Source of the DNA: Lineus longissimus | Taxonomy: Eukaryota; Nemertea; Pilidiophora; Heteronemertea; Lineidae | Assembly: GCF_910592395.1 (NCBI RefSeq) | Contig: NC_088313.1 | Coordinates: 9,364,501 to 9,428,500, forward strand | Direction: 5' to 3' | Length of the DNA: 64,000 nt | In this document: positions 19,704-30,884 of the stretch, piece by piece | Layout: each line of letters opens with the position of its first letter | Numbering within the stretch: the first letter of the stretch is position 1 | The notes under the pieces: model-generated | What the model was told of the DNA's origin: nothing | Database searches by the model: none | What the model saw: the letters and a program-made list of their open reading frames with translations, nothing else | Program-made: the position numbers and the translations under genes

Positions 19704-20565
19704 ATGAGAGTCAGACTTGTTGGGCTACTTATAACAGTAGGCCAGTGAGGTAAGTATATTTTCGACAGTATACCTGTGACAGTATACTATCAAACCGTTT
19801 TAACAGTAGTGGGCCTTCTGTAGCACTGGTTACCAATTGGGAGTCTCGGAATCGTGCAGTTTTCAAGCCAACCGACATTCTGGATCATGGTCAGTAGTGA
19901 CATCTGTGTATTTGCTTTGCAACTAAACATCTCGAGCTAACTGTGAACGTTTAATTTACACCGGAGTCATGGCTGAACTCGGTGAAATAAGTTTTTCGCT
20001 ATATGGCCTAGAATTGTGACGATCATAGTTGACACTCGCACAACTACGCCCAATCTCGCGTGGCAGATGGAAGGTATGTTACATATTGAGGCCAAACTGG
20101 GGATTGAGACGCGCTTCACATGGCACAGATTCTAAGCTCATAAAATCGCCAAAGATCCCCCTACACATGGGAACTAAGATCAGGGCGTCAAAGTAAATAG
20201 TATTTGGAACCGGTTGGACCCATATATGAACATGGAAACGCCCTGCGTCTTAAGAACTAAATTTCTCTGGGGGGACAAAACGGACCCTGTCCCCACTGTG
20301 TAGTGCCACCTATGCGACTTGATTGTCCTTGTCAGACCTGGTGGAATTATTGTGACATTTGTTCCCCGCTCTTCCCTAGAGACTATTGTTCGAGAGACCA
20401 TACACCTGAAATGCGAGGTCTGAGACAATTGTGCTTGGTGCGCGGTTGGTGCCGATCGTCTTGGTTGCTCGCGTGTGTGCGCGTGTGTCAGGGGGTGGGG
20501 GCTATTACTAGTGTATCACTTTCAAGTATGAGATTGGGTGGAGCGGTCTTTCTTTGGTATTAACT

Positions 20566-20685
20566 ACCCTGCCGTTGGCAGGGCTATAAAAAATGTCTAT
20601 AGACTCATTAGAGTGTTCCTCTCCACGGAAATCTTTAGTAAAAGGCGAAAGATTTATGCGTGGGATTGAAGAGAAACCAGAGTGA
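20566..20685 (-). ncRNA. U5 small nuclear RNA
   Basis: Consensus copy. Confidence 0.92.
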
Positions 20686-21109
20686 CGTTGTCTCGCCCGA
20701 GTTGGATAGAGTTTGCCGAGTTCTTCACCATGTGTTTGGTTTTGGATATAATTGGATGCCTAGTCGTTCTTGAGTCTGTAGACAAAACAAAGATGTTGCA
20801 AGCAGAAAACAATTAATGACCAACAATTGACACTATTGCCAAAAATGTTATGATGTTACGTCTTTAAATTTTTAATGATCTGATCAGCATATTATTCAGC
20901 TCGTTGTCAGTTATCGCCTCATGTTCGGCTCGCATCCGTGTAGGCCATGCCAATTACGGAGTCTCGAGTAAAAGTCAGACGGCAAAATATGAAAAAAAGA
21001 ACACGCTAACGTTATCTTTCTTTGACCTTTGACATTTGGCCAGTTCTATAGCCGTCCCGCCGTGTAGTGATACTGGAAGAATAATGACAAAAATTACGAA
21101 AAAACCCAA

Positions 21110-21229
21110 AAGTCTACAACACGTGGTATTCCGAGGCGGTCACCCATCCACGTACTAACCACGCTCGACGTTGCTTAACTTCGGTGATCGGACGAGAACC
21201 GGTGTTTTCAACGTGATATGGTCGTAGAC
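21110..21229 (-). rRNA. 5S ribosomal RNA
   Basis: Consensus gene in a unit with the same two spacer markers as the unit at 17576. Confidence 0.95.
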
Positions 21230-22091
21230 ATGAGAGTCAGACTTGTTGGGCTACTTATAACAGTAGGCCAGTGAGGTAAGTATATTTTCGACAGTATACC
21301 TGTGACAGTATACTATCAAACCGTTTTAACAGTAGTGGGCCTTCTGTAGCACTGGTTACCAATTGGGTGTCTCGGAATCGTGCAGTTTTCAAGCCAACCG
21401 ACATTCTGGATCATGGTCAGTAGTGACATCTGTGTATTTGCTTTGCAACTAAACATCTCGAGCTAACTGTGAACGTTTAATTTACACCGGAGTCATGGCT
21501 GAACTCGGTGAAATAAGTTTTTCGCTATATGGCCTAGAATTGTGACGATCATAGTTGACACTCGCACAACTACGCCCAATCTCGCGTGGCAGATGGAAGG
21601 TATGTTACATATTGAGGCCAAACTGGGGATTGAGACGCGCTTCACATGGCACAGATTCTAAGCTCATAAAATCGCCAAAGATCCCCCTACACATGGGAAC
21701 TAAGATCAGGGCGTCAAAGTAAATAGTATTTGGAACCGGTTGGACCCATATATGAACATGGAAACGCCCTGCGTCTTAAGAACTAAATTTCTCTGGGGGG
21801 ACAAAACGGACCCTGTCCCCACTGTGTAGTGCCACCTATGCGACTTGATTGTCCTTGTCAGACCTGGTGGAATTATTGTGACATTTGTTCCCCGCTCTTC
21901 CCTAGAGACTATTGTTCGAGAGACCATACACCTGAAATGCGAGGTCTGAGACAATTGTGCTTGGTGCGCGGTTGGTGCCGATCGTCTTGGTTGCTCGCGT
22001 GTGTGCGCGTGTGTCAGGGGGTGGGGGCTATTACTAGTGTATCACTTTCAAGTATGAGATTGGGTGGATCGGTCTTTCTTTGGTATTAACT

Positions 22092-22211
22092 ACCCTGCCG
22101 TTGGCAGGGCTATAAAAAATGTCTATAGACTCATTAGAGTGTTCCTCTCCACGGAAATCTTTAGTAAAAGGCGAAAGATTTATGCGTGGGATTGAAGAGA
22201 AACCAGAGTGA
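22092..22211 (-). ncRNA. U5 small nuclear RNA
   Basis: Consensus copy. Confidence 0.92.
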
Positions 22212-22635
22212 CGTTGTCTCGCCCGAGTTGGATAGAGTTTGCCGAGTTCTTCACCATGTGTTTGGTTTTGGATATAATTGGATGCCTAGTCGTTCTTGAG
22301 TCTGTAGACAAAACAAAGATGTTGCAAGCAGAAAACAATTAATGACCAACAATTGACACTATTGCCAAAAATGTTATGATGTTACGTCTTTAAATTTTTA
22401 ATGATCTGATCAGCATATTATTCAGCTCGTTGTCAGTTATCGCCTCATGTTCGGCTCGCATCCGTGTAGGCCATGCCAATTACGGAGTCTCGAGTAAAAG
22501 TCAGACGGCAAAATATGAAAAAAAGAACACGCTAACGTTATCTTTCTTTGACCTTTGACCTTTGGCCAGTTCTATAGCCGTCCCGCCGTGTAGTGATACT
22601 GGAAGAATAATGACAAAAATTACGAAAAAACCCAA

Positions 22636-22755
22636 AAGTCTACAACACGTGGTATTTCGAGGCGGTCACCCATCCACGTACTAACCACGCTCGACGTTGC
22701 TTAACTTCGGTGATCGGACGAGAACCGGTGTTTTCAACGTGATATGGTCGTAGAC
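22636..22755 (-). rRNA. 5S ribosomal RNA (variant at +99)
   Basis: Carries the same +99 change as 19584-19703. The spacer just right of it (ACTAACCATC at ~22974) instead matches the unit at base 1, so a recombination boundary lies between the two. Confidence 0.94.
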
Positions 22756-23617
22756 ATGAGAGTCAGACTTGTTGGGCTACTTATAACAGTAGGCCAGTGA
22801 GGTAAGTATATTTTCGACAGTATACCTGTGACAGTATACTATCAAACCGTTTTAACAGTAGTGGGCCTTCTGTAGCACTGGTTACCAATTGGGAGTCTCG
22901 GAATCGTGCAGTTTTCAAGCCAACCGACATTCTGGATCATGGTCAGTAGTGACATCTGTGTATTTGCTTTGCAACTAACCATCTCGAGCTAACTGTGAAC
23001 GTTTAATTTACACCGGAGTCATGGCTGAACTCGGTGAAATAAGTTTTTCGCTATATGGCCTAGAATTGTGACGATCATAGTTGACACTCGCACAACTACG
23101 CCCAATCTCGCGTGGCAGATGGAAGGTATGTTACATATTGAGGCCAAACTGGGGATTGAGACGCGCTTCACATGGCACAGATTCTAAGCTCATAAAATCG
23201 CCAAAGATCCCCCTACACATGGGAACTAAGATCAGGGCGTCAAAGTAAATAGTATTTGGAACCGGTTGGACCCATATATGAACATGGAAACGCCCTGCGT
23301 CTTAAGAACTAAATTTCTCTGGGGGGACAAAACGGACCCTGTCCCCACTGTGTAGTGCCACCTATGCGACTTGATTGTCCTTGTCAGACCTGGTGGAATT
23401 ATTGTGACATTTGTTCCCCGCTCTTCCCTAGAGACTATTGTTCGAGAGACCATACACCTGAAATGCGAGGTCTGAGACAATTGTGCTTGGTGCGCGGTTG
23501 GTGCCGATCGTCTTGGTTGCTCGCGTGTGTGCGCGTGTGTCAGGGGGTGGGGGCTATTACTAGTGTATCACTTTCAAGTATGAGATTGGGTGGATCGGTC
23601 TTTCTTTGGTATTAACT

Positions 23618-23737
23618 ACCCTGCCGTTGGCAGGGCTATAAAAAATGTCTATAGACTCATTAGAGTGTTCCTCTCCACGGAAATCTTTAGTAAAAGGCGA
23701 AAGATTTATGCGTGGGATTGAAGAGAAACCAGAGTGA
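23618..23737 (-). ncRNA. U5 small nuclear RNA
   Basis: Consensus copy. Confidence 0.92.
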
Positions 23738-24161
23738 CGTTGTCTCGCCCGAGTTGGATAGAGTTTGCCGAGTTCTTCACCATGTGTTTGGTTTTGGATA
23801 TAATTGGATGCCTAGTCGTTCTTGAGTCTGTAGACAAAACAAAGATGTTGCAAGCAGAAAACAATTAATGACCAACAATTGACACTATTGCCAAAAATGT
23901 TATGATGTTACGTCTTTAAATTTTTAATGATCTGATCAGCATATTATTCAGCTCGTTGTCAGTTATCGCCTCATGTTCGGCTCGCATCCGTGTAGGCCAT
24001 GCCAATTACGGAGTCTCGAGTAAAAGTCAGACGGCAAAATATGAAAAAAAGAACACGCTAACGTTATCTTTCTTTGACCTTTGACCTTTGGCCAGTTCTA
24101 TAGCCGTCCCGCCGTGTAGTGATACTGGAAGAATAATGACAAAAATTACGAAAAAACCCAA

Positions 24162-24281
24162 AAGTCTACAACACGTGGTATTCCGAGGCGGTCACCCATC
24201 CACGTACTAACCACGCTCGACGTTGCTTAACTTCGGTGATCGGACGAGAACCGGTGTTTTCAACGTGATATGGTCGTAGAC
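24162..24281 (-). rRNA. 5S ribosomal RNA
   Basis: Consensus copy, the counterpart of 2009-2128 under the 22154-bp duplication. Confidence 0.95.
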
Positions 24282-25151
24282 ATGAGAGTCAGACTTGTTG
24301 GGCTACTTATAACAGTAGGCCAGTGAGGTAAGTATATTTTCGACAGTATACCTGTGACAGTATACTATCAAACCGTTTTAACAGTAGTGGGCCTTCTGTA
24401 GCACTGGTTACCAATTGGGAGTCTCGGAATCGTGCAGTTTTCAAGCCAACCGACATTCTGGATCATGGTCAGTAGTGACATCTGTGTATTTGCTTTGCAA
24501 CTAACCATCTCGAGCTAACTGTGAACGTTTAATTTACACCGGAGTCATGGCTGAACTCGGTGAAATAAGTTTTTCGCTATATGGCCTAGAATTGTGACGA
24601 TCATAGTTGACACTCGCACAACTACGCCCAATCTCGCGTGGCAGATGGAAGGTATGTTACATATTGAGGCCAAACTGGGGATTGAGACGCGCTTCACATG
24701 GCACAGATTCTAAGCTCATAAAATCGCCAAAGATCCCCCTACACATGGGAACTAAGATCAGGGCGTCAAAGTAAATAGTATTTGGAACCGGTTGGACCCA
24801 TATATGAACATGGAAACGCCCTGCGTCTTAAGAACTAAATTTCTCTGGGGGGGGGGGGGGACAAAACGGACCCTGTCCCCACTGTGTAGTGCCACCTATG
24901 CGACTTGATTGTCCTTGTCAGACCTGGTGGAATTATTGTGACATTTGTTCCCCGCTCTTCCCTAGAGACTATTGTTCGAGAGACCATACACCTGAAATGC
25001 GAGGTCTGAGACAATTGTGCTTGGTGCGCGGTTGGTGCCGATCGTCTTGGTTGCTCGCGTGTGTGCGCGTGTGTCAGGGGGTGGGGGCTATTACTAGTGT
25101 ATCACTTTCAAGTATGAGATTGGGTGGATCGGTCTTTCTTTGGTATTAACT

Positions 25152-25270
25152 ACCCTGCCGTTGGCAGGGCTATAAAAATGTCTATAGACTCATTAGAGTG
25201 TTCCTCTCCACGGAAATCTTTAGTAAAAGGCGAAAGATTTATGCGTGGGATTGAAGAGAAACCAGAGTGA
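25152..25270 (-). ncRNA. U5 small nuclear RNA (one U shorter in Sm site)
   Basis: 119 nt. The Sm site has five T instead of six (plus CTATAAAAATG). Otherwise consensus. Confidence 0.9.
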
Positions 25271-25694
25271 CGTTGTCTCGCCCGAGTTGGATAGAGTTTG
25301 CCGAGTTCTTCACCATGTGTTTGGTTTTGGATATAATTGGATGCCTAGTCGTTCTTGAGTCTGTAGACAAAACAAAGATGTTGCAAGCAGAAAACAATTA
25401 ATGACCAACAATTGACACTATTGCCAAAAATGTTATGATGTTACGTCTTTAAATTTTTAATGATCTGATCAGCATATTATTCAGCTCGTTGTCAGTTATC
25501 GCCTCATGTTCGGCTCGCATCCGTGTAGGCCATGCCAATTACGGAGTCTCGAGTAAAAGTCAGACGGCGAAATATGAAAAAAAGAACACGCTAACGTTAT
25601 CTTACTTTGACCTTTGACCTTTGGCCAGTTCTATAGCCGTCCCGCCGTGTAGTGATACTGGAAGAATAATGACAAAAATTACGAAAAAACCCAA

Positions 25695-25814
25695 AAGTCT
25701 ACAACACGTGGTATTCCGAGGCGGTCACCCATCCACGTACTAACCACGCTCGACGTTGCTTAACTTCGGTGATCGGACGAGAACCGGTGTTTTCAACGTG
25801 ATATGGTCGTAGAC
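25695..25814 (-). rRNA. 5S ribosomal RNA
   Basis: Consensus copy. It lacks the +44 change of its duplicate partner at 3541-3660. Confidence 0.95.
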
Positions 25815-26676
25815 ATGAGAGTCAGACTTGTTGGGCTACTTATAACAGTAGGCCAGTGAGGTAAGTATATTTTCGACAGTATACCTGTGACAGTATACTA
25901 TCAAACCGTTTTAACAGTAGTGGGCCTTCTGTAGCACTGGTTACCAATTGGGAGTCTCGGAATCGTGCAGTTTTCAAGCCAACCGACATTCTGGATCATG
26001 GTCAGTAGTGACATCTGTGTATTTGCTTTGCAACTAAACATCTCGAGCTAACTGTGAACGTTTAATTTACACCGGAGTCATGGCTGAACTCGGTGAAATA
26101 AGTTTTTCGCTATATGGCCTAGAATTGTGACGATCATAGTTGACACTCGCACAACTACGCCCAATCTCGCGTGGCAGATGGAAGGTATGTTACATATTGA
26201 GGCCAAACTGGGGATTGAGACGCGCTTCACATGGCACAGATTCTAAGCTCATAAAATCGCCAAAGATCCCCCTACACATGGGAACTAAGATCAGGGCGTC
26301 AAAGTAAATAGTATTTGGAACCGGTTGGACCCATATATGAACATGGAAACGCCCTGCGTCTTAAGAACTAAATTTCTCTGGGGGGACAAAACGGACCCTG
26401 TCCCCACTGTGTAGTGCCACCTATGCGACTTGATTGTCCTTGTCAGACCTGGTGGAATTATTGTGACATTTGTTCCCCGCTCTTCCCTAGAGACTATTGT
26501 TCGAGAGACCATACACCTGAAATGCGAGGTCTGAGACAATTGTGCTTGGTGCGCGGTTGGTGCCGATCGTCTTGGTTGCTCGCGTGTGTGCGCGTGTGTC
26601 AGGGGGTGGGGGCTATTACTAGTGTATCACTTTCAAGTATGAGATTGGGTGGATCGGTCTTTCTTTGGTATTAACT

Positions 26677-26796
26677 ACCCTGCCGTTGGCAGGGCTATGA
26701 AAAATGTCTATAGACTCATTAGAGTGTTCCTCTCCACGGAAATCTTTAGTAAAAGGCGAAAGATTTATGCGTGGGATTGAAGAGAAACCAGAGTGA
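26677..26796 (-). ncRNA. U5 small nuclear RNA (Sm-site variant)
   Basis: Sm site ATTTTTCA as in 4523-4642, at the expected 22154-bp offset. Confidence 0.9.
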
Positions 26797-27220
26797 CGTT
26801 GTCTCGCCCGAGTTGGATAGAGTTTGCCGAGTTCTTCACCATGTGTTTGGTTTTGGATATAATTGGATGCCTAGTCGTTCTTGAGTCTGTAGACAAAACA
26901 AAGATGTTGCAAGCAGAAAACAATTAATGACCAACAATTGACACTATTGCCAAAAATGTTATGATGTTACGTCTTTAAATTTTTAATGATCTGATCAGCA
27001 TATTATTCAGCTCGTTGTCAGTTATCGCCTCATGTTCGGCTCGCATCCGTGTAGGCCATGCCAATTACGGAGTCTCGAGTAAAAGTCAGACGGCGAAATA
27101 TGAAAAAAAGAACACGCTAACGTTATCTTTCTTTGACCTTTGACCTTTGGCCAGTTCTATAGCCGTCCCGCCGTGTAGTGATACTGGAAGAATAATGACA
27201 AAAATTACGAAAAAACCCAA

Positions 27221-27288
27221 AAGTCTACAACACGTGGTATTCCGAGGCGGTCACCCATCCACGTACTAACCACGCTCGACGTTGCTTA
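27221..27288 (-). pseudogene. 5S rRNA, 3' fragment left of retrotransposon copy 2
   Basis: Broken at the same base as the gene at 5067; the remainder is at 36763-36818. Confidence 0.93.
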
Positions 27289-27644
27289 TGTAACAGGTTC
27301 AATTTGAACAGTTTGAAGAGATTATTCCCCCTTTAAGTCTGCTATGACCAATGGTTTAGCTCAGGTTATTTTGGGCCTTCACGGTCCCTGAGCCTTATGT
27401 CATTTCATTGTATGTGCTTTATCAGCTATTATTGTTTGTATAGTTTTCCTGGTCTACTGAGTTTCCCTCCAAATTCAGTTAGCCTTGGGATCCCGAACTG
27501 TGTACATGCATGTTGTAGACCTGGTCAGATGAGTTTAATATAAACATTTCTATATATTTGATTTCTTCCTTTTTCATCAACAATGTCACAAGGATTGGAA
27601 CAGTGAATCTGTGGACATGAAGACTGATATAATACAGTATTACA
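27289..27644 (+). repeat. 5' LTR, copy 2
   Basis: Identical by eye to the 5' LTR of copy 1, including A at LTR base 33. Followed by TT and the tRNA-Pro-like primer site at 27647-27660. Confidence 0.95.
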
Positions 27645-29402
27645 TTTGGGGGCTCGGCCGTTTGAACTTTATTTGGGTATAGGTATTCCTTGGACATTCT
27701 TTTGTGATTTAAAAATTCAAGATGGCTGACGGGTGTTTCCGAAACCTTCAGGAGGAAGTCGTGTGTGCTGTCATGGAGTCGTCGACGTGAAGTAATTTCT
27801 ATCGTCTGCTGCCAGCAGTTGTGTTTTTCGTAGTGGGAGTGATTCGCCCAGTGATCGTCTGGTTTTTTTCACATCTTCGTGATGTTTTGACTTTGGCAGA
27901 CCGCCATTGTCGTTTTGACGTCGATACATTGTGCACTTGCGACACTGTTCTTTCTTTTGACCGGTCCATCTTTAGTGTTCGCCGCGTTCCCGCATAAATT
28001 TCGCGTTGTCTCGCGCATCGCGCTGTGACTTTTGACTCCGTGTATTGCTTGACTGTGTATTCCGCGTATTGCGCTGTACACCGTGTACATGACTGACTCG
28101 TGCAAGACTTCCGCTGTGGACATCCGACTTTGACCATTGACACTGACATTATGAACTGACTTTTTCTGTGTTCGTAACATGGACAGTTTTGGTTCTCTTT
28201 GCTAACTCATTCATCATTTCATTTTCATTCTTCATGTATTCTCATTTCATTTGAACTTTTAAGTTTATATTATCTTTGATTTGTCATTTCTTTCTGTTTG
28301 TAACAGAATGCTTGTGTGTTGTTGTATTCAGTTTGCATGTCATTGTAACCAATTTATGTAAAATTCTGTTTGTGAATTTTTGACACATTTTCAGCCATGC
28401 AGTGTAGTTGGGTTTTTGAAAATTTAAAGGGAAAGTGTACCTGTGTTTTTGGTGTCTAGTGACACTTGGGGACTTTGTGTCTTTACTTGGTTTTGCTGTG
28501 GGTGCCTTCCTTTCTGGTGACATTATGCTGCATGCTTGAAACTTAGTGCATGTGATTTTGAGTTATTTTGGAAATAATTTATTTGACAATTATTTTCCTA
28601 TGGTGTCTTTGTGCATCGCATGTACTTAGTAGTGTATTATTTTGCATGAAGATTCTTTTGGTTTCCAATGATGTGTTTAGGTCATACGCAGACAGGGTAA
28701 TTTTTGTTGACATTTAGACGGTTTGAATTTTGTTGACTTTGTCGACCTGGCCGTTGCGTAACTTGCCGTCATTAATCGAATAGGTTTCGATAATGTTCGC
28801 TTGAATTATGATAATAACTTTGGTGGTACTACTTTGAATTTCTTGGGTCATTTTGGATTTTCTTGTGGTTTTGATTTAGTTGTCAGGTACAGGGTGACTC
28901 GGTTTGAGTTTACTTTGTTTTGGTCAGGTGATCCTATGTATTTCTTTGATGGTACTTGGTGAATCTTACAGTGTGTGGAATCACTTTGATGTTTCTTGGT
29001 GGACTTTACAGTTCATTTTTGTTTCAGCATAAAGTGTGTTCCATATTGTAGTACAACTTTATCATTTATACAGGGTGTCCTTTGTGACTTTGGATTGATT
29101 TGATTTATCATCATTGGTATTATTTGTGAGTCTTTAGTACTTGCACTTATATTATTGATCATTAATTGTGAACATTTTCCTTTGGCAGGATGATGGTTTG
29201 GTACTTGGTCTCCAAGATTTCTACACCGTGTTGACGTTGACATTGTCTATTAGTAGGTTTAGGTAAAACTATACTTGCTCTTAGCATTTGGATTATACCA
29301 TACTAGTGATATTTGCATATGATAGGTTGAGGGTGTCCTCATACTTATACATATTTGTTGATAGTCGTCTGATATTTTCATTCACTCCTTGTCTTCGCTG
29401 TT

Positions 29403-30884
29403 ATGCGCCTGATTTTCCAAATGGCAACTGGTGATAATTTCAAAGCGGAAGACATGGATTTGACTGCTACTACTGGTTCTGGTATAGGGTCCAATAGGAC
29501 AGAAGTTTTGAATATTTGTTTGGAGATGATAAAAGATCTCGACTTCAGTCAAAGGGAGGCCCTCATGAAGGCCATGGGTGAGTCGCAGCCCAAACCGAAG
29601 TCTGAACCTGTAAGTGCACACCAACCTGTAACTTCAGTTCCTGCAACATCGTCTACCGTCTCAAACCCAGTTAAGACAAATGCAATGGGTCGTGGACATA
29701 TTTTCAATTTTACTTCTCGTCCTAATGATGGACGGGGTAGAACGATGGGAGATTTGCTGCGGCATAGTACGCCGCAGGGTGCTACTGCTACACCTCAGTC
29801 GCCCCCACCCCCTGTCCGTTCCCCTGGTGGGTATGCTGGGGTCAGTCCACCTCATATGCCACCATCTACCCCTCATCCTCATGCATCTTCCCTTTCAGCT
29901 GATCATGATAGTGATAGTATTAGATCAAAGTTACCACCTATAGGGTCTGAGAGAAAGAAACTTTATTTTCAGTTGAATCAAACTGACAGTTCAAGGCAGC
30001 CTCGTTATGTAGTCAGTACTCCACGTTTAGGTTCTTTCTCTGGCGACAAAAAGTCAGAGGTGTCATATCGCCAGTGGAGGGCTGAGGTAAAGGGATTACT
30101 TGCTGACCTTGGACTACCTATGCAGACCATTGTAGGTGCTATCAGGAGATCATTGAAGGGTATGGCTGCAGAATGTTTATTGCAGTTTGGGGAGGGGCTC
30201 TTCGCCCCGCATGAGGTCATTGGGGAGTTTGACAAAATGTTTGGGGAGGTATTAACATCTGAACAGGTGTTGGCGAAATTCTACGCGTCGTCGCAGGAAC
30301 CGGATGAAAACGTTGCGGCTTGGGGTTGCCGAATTAGGGAGATTCTTTCTAGGTGCCCCGATGACACATATTGTACCGGTCCTCAGGCCCAGGCCATGTT
30401 GAGACAAAAATTTTGGTCTGGCCTCAGGTCAAAGGATGTGAAGTCGGCAACTAGGCACTTTTACGATGCAGGTCGTGGTTATAGCGAGCTTTTAGTGGCG
30501 GCCCGGCAGGTGGAGCAAGAGATGGGTTTAGGGAAACCTAAACCGGTCCAACAGCTTAGCAATAGCTCTACTGCCGCGGAGGTAAACAAGCTTGACTTGA
30601 TTTTGAAGAAAGTTACTGCTCTTGAAGGTGAGTTGGCCACTTTGAAGAAAGAGAAAGCTCGTGAGGCTGCTAAGAGAGCAGATCAAACTTCTTCTTTTGC
30701 AGATTCTACTACCACCTCTACACATTCTTCTTCAGGTGGAAAGTCCTATAATGCAGGTATTTGTAGTTACTGCAAGAAGAAGGGTCATCACATCGATGAT
30801 TGTTTCAAACTACAGAATAAGAACAAGCGGTTGGGAAACGCCAACGCACCCTTGATCGGGGGCGGTCAAGGGGACAAAGAGTAA
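29403..30884 (+). CDS. gag: Gag polyprotein of Ty3/gypsy element, copy 2
   Basis: 493 aa, the same protein as 7249-8730 with no amino-acid change. It has the CCHC knuckle at residues 454-467 and the same overlap with pol. The same alternative start exists at residue 7 (29421). Confidence 0.92.
   Translation: MRLIFQMATGDNFKAEDMDLTATTGSGIGSNRTEVLNICLEMIKDLDFSQREALMKAMGESQPKPKSEPVSAHQPVTSVPATSSTVSNPVKTNAMGRGHIFNFTSRPNDGRGRTMGDLLRHSTPQGATATPQSPPPPVRSPGGYAGVSPPHMPPSTPHPHASSLSADHDSDSIRSKLPPIGSERKKLYFQLNQTDSSRQPRYVVSTPRLGSFSGDKKSEVSYRQWRAEVKGLLADLGLPMQTIVGAIRRSLKGMAAECLLQFGEGLFAPHEVIGEFDKMFGEVLTSEQVLAKFYASSQEPDENVAAWGCRIREILSRCPDDTYCTGPQAQAMLRQKFWSGLRSKDVKSATRHFYDAGRGYSELLVAARQVEQEMGLGKPKPVQQLSNSSTAAEVNKLDLILKKVTALEGELATLKKEKAREAAKRADQTSSFADSTTTSTHSSSGGKSYNAGICSYCKKKGHHIDDCFKLQNKNKRLGNANAPLIGGGQGDKE

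Larger units (their letters stand above)
14609..27288. repeat. 5S-U5 tandem array, middle block
   Basis: This starts with the 5' part of the split 5S gene and ends at the second retrotransposon. Unit starts are 15589 (deleted unit), 16050 (virtual; sequence begins at 16062), 17576, 19102, 20628, 22154, 23680, 25213 and 26739. Spacers are as in the first block. The unit at 23680 is 1533 bp because it has a 14-G run (24847-24860) and one A fewer near 25176. Confidence 0.95.
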
